A stretch of DNA of 64,000 nt from Streptomyces luteolifulvus (GTDB taxonomy: Bacteria > Actinomycetota > Actinomycetes > Streptomycetales > Streptomycetaceae): the NCBI RefSeq assembly GCF_008806595.1, contig NZ_VZRB01000019.1, positions 1-64,000 of the forward strand, read 5' to 3'. Both the position numbers and the translations under genes were made by a program. Shown one piece after another: positions 16,928 to 25,801 of the stretch (position 1 is its first letter; the number at the start of each line of letters is the position of its first letter). The notes under the pieces are model-generated. The model ran no database searches and had not been told where the DNA came from. It was given only the letters and a program-made list of their open reading frames with translations.

Positions 16928-17612
16928 GCGCTATGAGGCGTGCATCGGTAGCTTCAACTACGAGTACGAGGGCAGGGTCATCAAGGACGGCAGGCCCACC
17001 GGCGAGATCCTGAACGCCTCATGGGCCGTCGGCCAAGAGGTGAAGCTGTCGGGGACCTCGACAACGTTCACACAACAACTCGTCCTCGTGCCGGTGGCGA
17101 TCGACGCGAAGTTCGGGTCGGTGACGCTCAATGTGCAGTTCGACTGCCTCCTCGCCGACCGGTGCTCCAACGGTCCGCAGTCGTGGGACGGGGCGCTGGA
17201 GTGGACGGGTGCGGATCCGTTCTCACACTCCTCGGTTGGGAAGATCGACCACACCTGGAACGCGGCGAACAAGGCGGACACACTGGACCTGTCCACGAAG
17301 ATCACCGCCTACTCGCCGGTGGCGAACCCGGCCGCGATGCGTTGGCAAACCGATGGTGCGCAGATCCGCTGCGACAAGATTTCCTCCGACACGCCGGGTT
17401 GCACCTTCTACAAGTACATCCCGACGTGGGTGATGAACTTCGCCAAGACGCCGCCGGCCGTGGCGCACGCATGGCTGATCCAGGCCAAGCTGCCTAACCA
17501 CCCGGTAGCAAGGCAGCCAACAAGCCGCTGTTCTTTCTTCCTGCCGCGGATAAGAACCAGCACGGCCGCAATCCGAACCACAACCGCGAGGTGATCTGCC
17601 CTGATAAGTGGG
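16924..17612 (+). pseudogene. NucA/NucB-type secreted nuclease gene, broken at both ends
   Basis: The frame encodes the beta-rich middle region of the same family as 9247-10509 (FNYEYEGRVIKDGRPTGEIL; FTQQLVLVPVAIDAKFGSVT; IRCDKISSDTPGCTFYKYIP). After KLPNHP a one-base shift near 17500 continues as GSKAANKPLFFLPADKNQHG, then NPNHNREVICPDK. It stops just before the catalytic CDEYPF motif would appear, where the IS4 element begins. The 5' end is cut by the Tn3 relic. It cannot make an active nuclease. Confidence 0.7.
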
Positions 17613-18682
17613 CGGCTAGGGCCTTCCCCCAAGGCCGGGTAGTTAGCGTTTTTTGCAGGTCACGCAAGGGAGTTGAGGAAGTCCTGACATGCAGCAACGG
17701 AGCTCGTTGGTACAGGCAGTCGAGCCAAGACAGCTTGTTCCCGAAGGAGCTCCGTTGCCCGGTCATTGTGTCCTGCCGTCGCCGCTGGCGACCATCACCC
17801 GTACGGTCACTGTGGCCGCGAGTCGGTTCGCGCCGGGCCATCTGGGAGAGCTGACGCCGGTCGTGCCGTTCGAGCTGGTCGATGCCGTCTTGTCGGAGAC
17901 GCGGACCGTGCAGCGGCGGCTGCGGGATCTTCCCTCACGGGTCGGGGTCTACTTTCTGCTGGCGACGTGCATGTTCCCCGAGGTCGGCTATGGGCTCGTG
18001 TGGGCCAAGCTGACGGCCGGCCTGTCGGGGATGCCGGTTGTCCGCCCGAGCACGAAGGCACTCCGTGACCTGCGCCGCCGACTCGGCAGCGCGCCGGTGC
18101 GTGCGTTGTTCGAGGTGTTGGCCGGGCCGTTGGCTCGGCCAACCATGCCGGGGGTGCGGTTCGGCCCGTATCGGACGGTGTCGTTCGACGGCTGCAGCTC
18201 GATCAAGGTGCCTGACAGCGAACGCAACCGGGGCTGGCTGGGGCGGTGCCCGCACGGCGGGTATCCCCAGGTCGAGCTGATGACGCTGGTCGAGACCGGC
18301 ACCCGAGCCGTCATCGCGGCGGTCTTCGGCCCCACCCGGGAGGGCGAAACCTCCTACGCCACCAGGCTGTTGCACCACCTCACCGCCGCGCACGCCACCG
18401 GCGCACAGGTCCTGGGCCGCATCCGCCAGCGCCGCCGCCCACCAGTCCTTCAAACTCTCGCCGACTCCTCCTATCTCTCGGTCATCGGCGGCGTCCCGTG
18501 CGCATCATCGAAGCCCAGGTGAGTATCACCTGCACCGATGGCAGCAACTTCGAGGGCTCTTACCGTCTGCTGACCACGCTCCTGGACGCCCGCCGCTACC
18601 CCGCCGACCGCCTCGTGCACCTGTATCACGAGCGTTGGGAGCACGAGAGTGCCTACTACGCCTTGCGCCACACCATCCTGCA
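17613..18682 (+). pseudogene. IS4-family transposase element, internally deleted and 3'-truncated
   Basis: From the ATG at 17689 the frame gives an IS4 N-terminal domain (VDAVLSETRTVQRRLRDLPS; RVGVYFLLATCMFPEVGYG) and the core YRTVSFDGCSSIKVPDSERN. Between LLHHLTA and AHATGAQVLGRI about 20 residues, including a catalytic region, are missing. Near 18497 the frame shifts to RIIEAQVSITCTDGSNFEGS and YHERWEHESAYYALRHTILH, then the gene is cut at about 18682. Bases 17613-17688 are the left end of the element. It is dead. Confidence 0.8.
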
Positions 18683-19152
18683 CGGACGTGCTGCTCGCCG
18701 ACCCCGAGCTGGCAGACCCTCTCGTCGTGGAGAGTCACAAGGTGGGCTTCGACTCCATGGACGTCCCACGCGACCGGTTCCAGGTCGCCGGTGACGCCTG
18801 GCAGCAGATCCGCGCGGGCGAGGCCGATCCGAAGTCATACGGGCTCCCGCTGCCACACGGCCCCCTGGTCGGGGAGTGGTTCGTGGCGGGGAACGTCCGG
18901 CTCGACCTCGCAGCACTCAACAAGGTCGAGACACTCCTCTGGGATGTATGGGGGGTCGGGGCCAGCAGCGACGGGGAGATGACGGACACCATCCGCACGC
19001 TGTACGACAGGGCCGCGGAGATGACCGTCGGCGAGGTGACCTACAGCGCGACGCGGAAGCTCTTCGCGGAGAACCACGGGCTGCGGACGCCGCGGACAGT
19101 GACCTCCCTCGCCCCGTTCAACGGCCCCAGCGAAGTTGCCCTCCGCGACTGA
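18683..19152 (+). pseudogene. Transglutaminase-like protein, C-terminal fragment
   Basis: After the IS4 break the frame reads LLADPELADPLVVESHKVGF, RFQVAGDAWQQIRAGEADP and WFVAGNVRLDLAALNKVETL with LWDVWG. This pattern (xxGNxxxDxAALNxxExLxWDxWG) is characteristic of the C-terminal part of transglutaminase-like domain proteins. The N-terminal catalytic half is missing. A native-looking end follows at 19152. No promoter or start remains, so it is non-functional. Confidence 0.6.
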
Positions 19153-19291
19153 CCGTGGCGCACCCTCTCCTGCTGGTCTCGAACAGCGCGTCGCACAAGC
19201 TCACTCACCTGGGCATTCGCGGGACAGGCGGACGGCCCCCGTATGAGCATGCGTTCCGTCACAGAACCGCACTCATACGAAGGCCGCAGGG

Positions 19292-20755
19292 GTGATTCTG
19301 CTGCATCACGATGCCCGGCACGAGGCGTTCGACTTCACGTCCCACTTTCGGGAGGACCTCTACACATGTCTGACCCGGCGCGGTGACACGCTGTTCGAGC
19401 TGTGCGACGCGATGCTCTGCGAGGACGGCCCGGTGACCTCGCCGGTCGATCTGACGCTGGTGGCCGAGCACCGGCGTGGGCACGGCGCGTTGTACGACGC
19501 GCTCAACCAGGGCCGCATCGACGTGGACAGGCTGCGCAAGGCCCTGGCGATGCTGCCGCAGCCCAAGGCCGCCGACAACCGGCTCGTCCTGGCGGTCGAC
19601 GTGAGCAACTGGCTGCGGCCGGACGCGCCGTGCAGCCCGGACCGGCTGTTCTGTCACGTCTACGGACGCTCGGGACGTTCCAGTGACCAGTTCATCCCCG
19701 GCTGGCCCTATTCGTTCGTCGCCGCGCTGGAGTCCGGGCGGACGTCGTGGTGCCAACTGCTCGACGCGGTCCGGTTCGGCCCCGACGACGATGTTGCCGA
19801 GGTCACCGCCCGTCAGGTCCGCCGCGTTGTCACCGACCTGATCGGCCAGGGGCAGTGGGAGGACGGCGACCCGGACATCGTGGTCGTCTTCGACGCCGGC
19901 TACGACGCCCCGCGCATGGCCTACCTCCTCGACGGCCTTCCCATCGAGGTCCTCGGGCGTATGCGCTCGGACCGTGTCATGCGGCGGCCGGCACCCTCGC
20001 TCAAGCAGTACGCCCTGTCCTATCCCCAGGGCGGCCGGCCGCCCAAGCACGGCAAGGAGTTCCGCTTCGCCAGGCCCGACACGTGGGGCGAGCCAAACGT
20101 GGCGACCGTGCAGGTCACCGACCGCTACGGCACAGCTCAAGCGATGGCCTGGGACCGCATCCACCCCCGGCTCACCACCCGCAGCGCGTGGATCGACCAC
20201 GACGGTGAACTCCCCGTCATCGAGGGCACACTGATCCGGCTCCAGGTGGACCACCTGCCGGGCGGAGGTGACCCACTGCCCGTCTGGCTGTGGTCCTCCA
20301 AGACCGGCATGACCAGCACAGCCGTCGACCTGCGGTGGCAGGCGTTCCTCCGCAGATTCGATCTTGAACATACTTTCCGTTTTGTAAAGCAGACGCTCGG
20401 CTGGACCCGTCCCAAGCTCCGCAGCCCCGAGGCCGCGGACCGGTGGACGTGGCTCGTGATCGCGGCGCATACCCAGCTCCGGCTCACCCGCGAGGCCGCG
20501 GCCGACCTCCGCCGCCCCTGGGAGAAGCGGGCCGATCCCGCCCGGCTCACCCCGGCCCGCGTCCGCCGGGGGTTCAGGAACCTCCGACCTCACCTGCACA
20601 GTCCGGCCCGAGCACCCAAACCATCAACTCCCGGCCCAGGACGCCCACCTGGCTCGAAGAACCGGCGACCCACCATCCGTTACGACGTGGGCAAGACGAC
20701 CAGACGCCCCGAGAGCATCGCCGAACGTAATCAACTCAAAGCTCGCAAACCATAA
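19292..20755 (+). CDS. NF041680-family putative transposase, 487 aa
   Basis: An intact-looking frame with the features of this streptomycete transposase family: LYTCLTRRGDTLFELCDAML, RRGHGALYDALNQGRID, NRLVLAVDVSNWLRPDA, DIVVVFDAGYDAPRMAYLL, and LEHTFRFVKQTLGWTRPKLR with a late acidic residue. The end reads GRPPGSKNRRPTIRYDVGKT. Aspartates in DVSNWL and FDAGYD and the glutamate in DLEHTFRF are good candidates for the DDE triad. The GTG at 19292 is the best start but has a weak ribosome-binding site. It is the only full-length transposase gene in the window and may still be active. Confidence 0.85.
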   Translation: MILLHHDARHEAFDFTSHFREDLYTCLTRRGDTLFELCDAMLCEDGPVTSPVDLTLVAEHRRGHGALYDALNQGRIDVDRLRKALAMLPQPKAADNRLVLAVDVSNWLRPDAPCSPDRLFCHVYGRSGRSSDQFIPGWPYSFVAALESGRTSWCQLLDAVRFGPDDDVAEVTARQVRRVVTDLIGQGQWEDGDPDIVVVFDAGYDAPRMAYLLDGLPIEVLGRMRSDRVMRRPAPSLKQYALSYPQGGRPPKHGKEFRFARPDTWGEPNVATVQVTDRYGTAQAMAWDRIHPRLTTRSAWIDHDGELPVIEGTLIRLQVDHLPGGGDPLPVWLWSSKTGMTSTAVDLRWQAFLRRFDLEHTFRFVKQTLGWTRPKLRSPEAADRWTWLVIAAHTQLRLTREAAADLRRPWEKRADPARLTPARVRRGFRNLRPHLHSPARAPKPSTPGPGRPPGSKNRRPTIRYDVGKTTRRPESIAERNQLKARKP

Positions 20756-20756
20756 A

Positions 20757-20890
20757 AAACAAGCTGAAGCAATTCCTCGCCCACTGCCCCGAACTGGACG
20801 CCGTTGCCGACTGCGTGCGAGCCTTCGCCCGGATGATGACCGAGTGGCGCGGCAGCGACCTCAACGACTGGCTCACCCGCCGGCGCCGCC
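20757..20890 (+). pseudogene. ISL3-family transposase fragment
   Basis: The sequence reads LKQFLAHCPELDAVADCVRA and FARMMTEWRGSDLNDWL, matching the helical insertion of ISL3 transposases (CPELxALAxHVRxFAxLMxxRRGxxLxxW). The remainder downstream is degraded. It lies directly after the NF041680 transposase, which may have inserted into it. Confidence 0.65.
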
Positions 20891-21124
20891 GTCCCGCAGC
20901 GGTCAGCCCGCCCCCATCCGCATACCTCACACACCACGGGATACAGCCACCACACCAAGCCCATCAGGGACTTCACGAAGGTTCACCCCGACGAGCCGAA
21001 GTCAGTAGGCAACCTACGGCCTACGGTCAGGCAGAGCGTGCGCGGTCGACTGCGACGTCAAGTTCCACGATCGGCACCCACACGCCGACGGCAGCCCCTG
21101 ACGAATCGGCCTCCGCCAGGCCCC

Positions 21125-21697
21125 TCACCCGGCCCCGGGCAACGGTCGAGAGTCGGTCACCGCGTACTCGATCCGGACATCGTCGGCCACCTTCAGCGCG
21201 CCCAGAAAGGCGGTGTACGGCTTGATCCCCCAGGTGGACTGGGTGACCGTGGTCCAGCCGCACACCTGGCCGTCGCCATCGCTGCTGCCGTACACGGTGG
21301 CTGGATGGGTCCGGCCCTTGATGGTCAGGTCGCCGGTGATCTCGAACTCATCGGGCGTTCCCGTTACGCTGGTGGAGCGGAAGGTGATGGTGGGCCACTC
21401 CGCCGTGTGCATCAGTTGCTCACTCTCCAGCGTCCGCTTGATCTCAGCCCGGTCGACGTCGGTGAGGGGTTTGAGCCCTCCGGTCCCCTCCCGAACAGCC
21501 AGCGACCTGGTCTCGACCGTCACGGTCACCGACGACTTCCCGGGGTCGCCGGTGACGACCACGGCGTTCCCGGCCCAACGGGTGACCTCGATCAAGAGGT
21601 CGTGTCCTGCCCTCCGGCCCAGCCCCGACCGGCTGGTCCTGATCATCAGGCTGCCGGTCGGCGGTCCGAATGCATACGTTCCATCACCCAGTGACAC
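21125..21697 (-). CDS. YceI family protein, 190 aa
   Basis: The protein shows the YceI lipocalin-like pattern: LMIRTSRSGLGRRAGHDLLI, then KSSVTVTVETRSLAV, then PTITFRSTSVTG, TGDLTIKGRTHPATV and TQSTWGIKPYTAFLGALKVA. No signal peptide is seen, so it is probably cytoplasmic. I chose the GTG at 21697, eight bases after GGAGAGG; an earlier in-frame GTG at 21706 sits on top of that site. YceI proteins bind long isoprenoid or amide lipids; the actual ligand is unknown. Confidence 0.88.
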   Translation of the reverse strand: MSLGDGTYAFGPPTGSLMIRTSRSGLGRRAGHDLLIEVTRWAGNAVVVTGDPGKSSVTVTVETRSLAVREGTGGLKPLTDVDRAEIKRTLESEQLMHTAEWPTITFRSTSVTGTPDEFEITGDLTIKGRTHPATVYGSSDGDGQVCGWTTVTQSTWGIKPYTAFLGALKVADDVRIEYAVTDSRPLPGAG

Positions 21698-22017
21698 CTG
21701 AGTCACCTCTCCGTGAGGGGCCTGCGCCTCATGAGCCTGTCAGGCCAGTTTCGGCGTGACCGAAGAGTTCGGCGTAGCCGGCTGGGAGCGCGCTGAGGCG
21801 TTTGTTCACGTCTACGCCGGAGATCGTCTTGCCGAGGACGGTGAGGACCGCTTCGGCGTGAGTCCCGAGTGCCCCCGCTCAAGCTGGACAGCCCCGACCG
21901 AGCAGGTCCACGAAAGCGTGGAGCAGCGCGAACTGGCCGACAGCACGCTCGTGGGCCTGTACCAGCACTGACACGAACTCGACGGCGCGCGGCGGAGACG
22001 GGTCCTGCTCGCTCCGA
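21698..22017. other. Intergenic region with decayed coding traces
   Basis: No intact gene. On the minus strand between about 21760 and 21870 a fragment reads AEAVLTVLGKTISGVDVNKR before its frame breaks. It looks like debris of an unknown gene. Confidence 0.35.
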
Positions 22018-22317
22018 CTATGAGTGGTGAGGGATGGCCAGTTCACGACCGCGGTAGAAGCCTTCCCGCTCCTCCAGGACGTATGGAGCCATGGCCGCAC
22101 GCCGCTGCGCCTCCGGATCGGAGGCTCGCCAGGAGTCGCATGCATCCTTGGAGTCCCAGAACGACACCCCGGTGATCTCCCGTCCATCCTCGGACCAGTA
22201 CGCGAAAGCGCGACGCATGCCCTCTGGAGGTGTGGCCGGCTGCCACGCCCTCTCGAAGCCCTCCAAGGTGCCCGGCCGAAGGTGACGCGTCGTGACCCAG
22301 ACGAAGTGCTCCTCCAT
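22018..22317 (-). CDS. Small dimeric alpha/beta-barrel protein, ABM-like, 99 aa
   Basis: The ATG at 22317 follows GGGAGG and gives MEEHFVWVTTRHLRPGTLEG. The 99 residues have the ferredoxin-like pattern of antibiotic-biosynthesis-monooxygenase-type proteins (FVWVTTRHLRPG; RRAFAYWSEDGREITGVSFW; DACDSWRASDPEAQRR). Such proteins are mono-oxygenases, heme-related enzymes or stress proteins; this one cannot be assigned further. It is a stand-alone gene between IS remnants. Confidence 0.65.
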   Translation of the reverse strand: MEEHFVWVTTRHLRPGTLEGFERAWQPATPPEGMRRAFAYWSEDGREITGVSFWDSKDACDSWRASDPEAQRRAAMAPYVLEEREGFYRGRELAIPHHS

Positions 22318-22412
22318 GACGCCTCCCTGCAACTTCCGCCCGACTGGGCGCGGCACTTCCTCGACCACCGTAGAGGCAGACCGCCGGTGATGCCTGCGCA
22401 GAGGGCCGACGG

Positions 22413-23343
22413 GTGCCGGTGCGGGGCTACGAAGACGGCATGGGGACGACGATCGATCCGCGGAAGGTGCCGTCACACAGCATGGCTCCGCCGCACGCGC
22501 CAGGGACGTCACCCGAGCGGCTGGAAGGGGCTGGGCGCAAACCGAAGCTGGTCTTGTTCGACCGGCTGCTGGTCACCCTGGTCCATCTGCGCCACCAGTT
22601 GCCGCACGCGGTCCTCGCCGAGCTCTTCGCCGTGGACCGCTCCACCGTCTCCGAGGCCGTCCGTCAGGTCCGTCCGCTTCTCGCGGCCCGCGGGTTCGCC
22701 GTACCCGACCGCGCGGGACTGCGGCTGAAGACCCTGGCGGACGTCTTTGCCTATGCCGAGGCCGAGGGCGTCGAGCTGCGGATGGACGGGGCCGAGACCC
22801 AGGTCCGCCGCCCTCAGGCGGGCCGCCCGGGCCGCCGGGCATTCGTTTCCGGCAAGCGCAGGCAGAACACCATCAAGACCACCACGTTCAGCGATGGCCA
22901 GGGCGGCATGCTGCTGTCCGACGCGGTCCGACCGGGTCGCATGCACGATCAGACCGCCCTGCGCACCGAGGGCATCGCCGAGCAGTTCCGGACTCGTACC
23001 ACGGTCAGGGCCCGGGTCGACTCCGGGTACCAGGGGCTGGCCAAGGAGTTCCCCGACCATGTCAGCGCACCACCGAAGAAACCCGCGGACGAGGCGTGCG
23101 ATGGCGACAAGTACGCCTGGCAGGAGGCAAGGCGCCGCCAGTCCTCGGCCCGGATCTGCGTCGAGCACACCAACGCCGAGCTCCGCCAGTGGGCACCCCT
23201 GCGTAGGTTCATCGGACGGCGCGACACCTACGCCGAGACCCCACCTCGCGATCGCCGGTCTCGTGTCCGACCGATCCGCCCAACGGGCTACCCGCCGACA
23301 GACGAGCACCGAACTCGTCCTCGTCCGCGACACCGTCTGCTGA
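22413..23343 (+). pseudogene. IS5-group transposase, frameshifted near the 3' end
   Basis: The frame contains the HTH part LVLFDRLLVTLVHLRHQLPH and AVLAELFAVDRSTVSEAVRQ, and the DDE_Tnp_4 core ELRMDGAETQVRRPQ, SGKRRQNTIKTTTFSDGQG and RARVDSGYQGLAKEFPDH. Around 23243 the frame must shift to reach the normal end HLAIAGLVSDRSAQR. The catalytic Asp residues appear conserved, but the shift would give a wrong C-terminus. It belongs to the same broad group as the relic at 49258. Confidence 0.75.
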
Positions 23344-23441
23344 TCACCACCAGCCGAACCGCCAGGCCAGCACACCCGGATATCAATTTCCTCCGAGGTC
23401 GTAAGGCCCGCACAGGCTCTGTAGGGCCCATCAGTCGATCC

Positions 23442-23588
23442 CACATCGACGATTTGCGGGACGGCACCGAGGTCCGGCTCGGGGTATTCCTGAGCAACAG
23501 CAAGAGCCGCCTCGCGAAGCTCACCGCCGACAAGCTCCAGCAGCTGGCCGGCCTCAGGCTGGAGTGGGCGGCGCAGACGTCGGCGTAG
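23442..23588 (+). pseudogene. Helicase-associated-domain protein, C-terminal fragment
   Basis: The last 48 codons before the stop at 23588 read GTEVRLGVFLSNSKSRLAKL followed by TADKLQQLAGLRLEWA. This is the repeat of the helicase-associated domain found many times at the C-termini of streptomycete helicase-like proteins (VRLGxWLxNxRxRRxxLxxxxxxxLxxLGxxWA). Everything upstream is IS sequence, so only the end of the gene survives. Confidence 0.65.
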
Positions 23589-23661
23589 CCCGGCAGACAG
23601 GTAACAGGAGGTCCGCCCGTCTGGCTGGACCCCCTGCTTTCAGGCGGGTGCGCGTCCGCTG

Positions 23662-23859
23662 TCAGCCGCCATCGGCCTGGTCACGACCGAGGAGTCGGCG
23701 CAGCATCTCCTTCAGCTCCTCCTGACCCTTCTCCAGCCGGTCCAGGGACGCGGTGTGATTGGCCAGGGCGATGGTGTGCTCCGTCTGCTTGTCGATCACC
23801 CGCTGGAGCTTTTCATTGAGGATGCGGGCCATCTCCTGGCTGATCGGGTCTTCTGGCAT
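23662..23859 (-). CDS. Short coiled-coil protein, 65 aa
   Basis: The ATG at 23859 follows GAGAGG by about five bases. The 65 residues (MPEDPISQEMARILNEKLQR and onwards) show heptad-like spacing of Leu, Ile and Ala through most of their length, with DRLEKGQEELKEMLRRLLGR near the end. It is likely a small homo-oligomeric coiled coil. No family is recognised. It lies directly beside the end of the ISL3 relic. Confidence 0.55.
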   Translation of the reverse strand: MPEDPISQEMARILNEKLQRVIDKQTEHTIALANHTASLDRLEKGQEELKEMLRRLLGRDQADGG

Positions 23860-23920
23860 AGGGGCCTCTCGCTTCGGTCGTGCGTCCATTCTGCCGTGCC
23901 GCAAGGCGCCCCCTGTCGGC

Positions 23921-24022
23921 GATCACGAAATTCGGCTCTGGCGCTGATCTTGTGACGCTGTCGGGTCAGGGCGTGAGGAGTATGCGTTTGCGGAGGAAGT
24001 CGAGGTTGACTCGTCCATATCC
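23921..24022. repeat. ISL3 right-end repeat, copy 1
   Basis: This 102-base stretch, from GATCACG to CCATATCC, recurs at 55253-55354 with about eight differences. It contains the terminal sequence of the ISL3 element and the codons of the transposase C-terminus. Confidence 0.8.
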
Positions 24023-24560
24023 TTGTCTTTTGAGTCGTTTCGTCCTTGTGGCCTGCCCTTCGACCTGGCGGGAGCTCCAGGGGTGGAGAGCCTGGCGGTG
24101 ACGGCGTTGATGTCGCGGCTCAGTCCGTTGGCGAGGGAGTGCAGGGCGGGCAGGTCGTCGGCGAGGACGCGGTCCGTCCAGGCGGGCGGTTGGTAGCCCC
24201 GCAGGTCGCGCATCGTGGCGGCGAAGTCGCGGACGTGGTAAGTGACGGCGTCGAGTTCGGGGCAGGGGTCCGGGTCTCATGAGATCGGCGGCATCATCGA
24301 GGGTCAGGTTTCCGGGGTCGGTCATGATCCAGCGGACGATGCGGCGGGGCCGTGGAGCCGGGCGGCGCGGGTGGCCCGGCGGTGGTGGTCTTGAACGGGC
24401 GGAGGTAGCGGCGGACAGTCTGGACGCTTCCCGTGAAGCCCAAGGCGACGATCTCCTGGTGGAGCTGGGCACTGTTGCGACAGCCCTCGTTCCACCGTTG
24501 GTGGAATGGGGGCATGTACTCGTCCAGGACGTTTCGTCGCCTTGACCAGCAGCTCGTCGA
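23966..24560 (-). pseudogene. ISL3-family transposase, multiply frameshifted C-terminal half
   Basis: Minus-strand blocks in several frames match ISL3 transposases in order: YMPPFHQRWNEGCRNSAQLH, EIVALGFTGSVQTVRRYLRP, then DDLPALHSLANGLSRDINAV, and finally VEGQATRTKRLKRQGYGRVN and DFLRKRILLTP. At least two frameshifts separate them, and the zinc-binding N-terminus is missing. The right end of the element continues to about 23921. It is dead. Confidence 0.8.
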
Positions 24561-24639
24561 TGCTGGTGGCGCGGGCGAAGCGGCGCACGGTGGACCGGTC
24601 CAGCTGCAGTGTCCGGCAGAGTCAATTCTCCAGCGGCTC

Positions 24640-25044
24640 CGGACTGCGGCTGGAATCGGTGTCGTACGGCATGCCTGGTCTCGCCGCGGGCTCGCTGCGC
24701 CTGGCCGCCCATACCCTGGCCCTCGGCGACCGCCTCTCCATCCCCGTGGTGCTGACCAATGCCGTGCTCTACGCCTACCCGGAGCAGTGCCGGCTCGCCG
24801 ACATACTGGACGCCGCGCGGCTCTTGCGTCCGATCCCCTTGGCCGGGGCCGCCTCGATTCCGGCGAGCGCTACCTCAAGGACCTGGCCGCGATGGAGGAG
24901 ATCGCCGAACGCATCGCGGGCGTGGCACCGGACCACGGCCGGAAGCTGCTGGAAGAGACGGTACGTACAGCCGAGCGGTGCCGCGTGGACCCGGTGCGCG
25001 ACCTCGGGGTTGGGCTGACTCACTCCCCGAACCGCAGGTGGTAA
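24640..25044 (+). pseudogene. DNA polymerase III alpha (DnaE-like, perhaps DnaE2) fragment
   Basis: The plus strand encodes LRLAAHTLALGDRLSIPVVL and TNAVLYAYPEQCRLADILDA with ARLLRPI, the end of the PHP domain region of DnaE-type polymerases (VVxTNAVxYAxPxxxxLxDxLDAxRxLxPL). Near 24850 the frame shifts to ERYLKDLAAMEEIAERIAGV and ETVRTAERCRVDPVRDLGVG. Start and polymerase core are both absent. It is a relic of a second polymerase gene, as streptomycetes often carry. Confidence 0.65.
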
Positions 25045-25195
25045 GGGCTGGTGGCGCGTCCGGGGACGGGATGCGGCTGTTGCGGTAGCGATGCTAGAGC
25101 GGCATGGTCGCCCGTGGATTGGATCCTAGCTCGGGTGCTGGATCCGCCGTCGGATCTGTTGTCGCGACCGAGGGCGGATCTGGTGCCTTTCGGCG

Positions 25196-25730
25196 GTGGC
25201 GTACGAGTTGGCTCCGGTTCCGGTCGGGCTGGCGACGTGGCGGCGCAACCGTACAGCGATCAACTGGTTCTATGACTGGGCGGTCGGTGCGGGTCTGCTG
25301 GAGCGGCGACCGTACGCTCGGCGTCGCCGTGGATGGGATGCCTTGTCGTGGGGAGAGGCTGCCGATCTGGATGTGCGGCATCTGTCGTGGGCGCAGTACG
25401 TGATGCTGCACCGGGTTGGTCTCGGGGGTGATCTCCCGGACGGCAGTGCTAATCCGGGTTTTCGGTGAGCGGGGCGGCTGCGGAACATGGTGGCGGCGGA
25501 CCTGGCGGTGACGACGGGGATGCGGTTGCGGGAGTTCAGCTGCCTCTGGACAGGGAGATGCCGCGCCCGGGGGCTGGGGCGGTTCCGGTGGCGCTGGGGG
25601 CGATGGCGAAGTCCGGCTTTGCCCGGGTGCTGATGGTGCAGCAGGCGGCGTTGCGGTCGTTGGAGCTGTGCCGTCGTACGGAGCGTGCCGCTCAGGCAGC
25701 ATGCAGCCATGGTGCGCTGCCAGTTCGTCA
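25196..25730 (+). pseudogene. Tyrosine-type site-specific integrase relic
   Basis: Blocks in different frames match actinobacterial tyrosine recombinases: TWRRNRTAINWFYDWAVGAG and LLERRPYARRRRGWDALS (SAM-like DNA-binding domain), then ADLAVTTGMRLREFSCL (start of the catalytic domain), then AKSGFARVLMVQQAALRSLE with LCRRTERA. At least two frame changes separate them and the active-site Tyr region is not found. It is a dead integrase, possibly from an integrated element now lost. Confidence 0.6.
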
Positions 25731-25801
25731 CACACGGTCCGGCAGACGACCTCGTCCCGGTGGGCGGAGGGCGCCCACCGCGACGGAGTCCGGCCTCCTG
25801 A

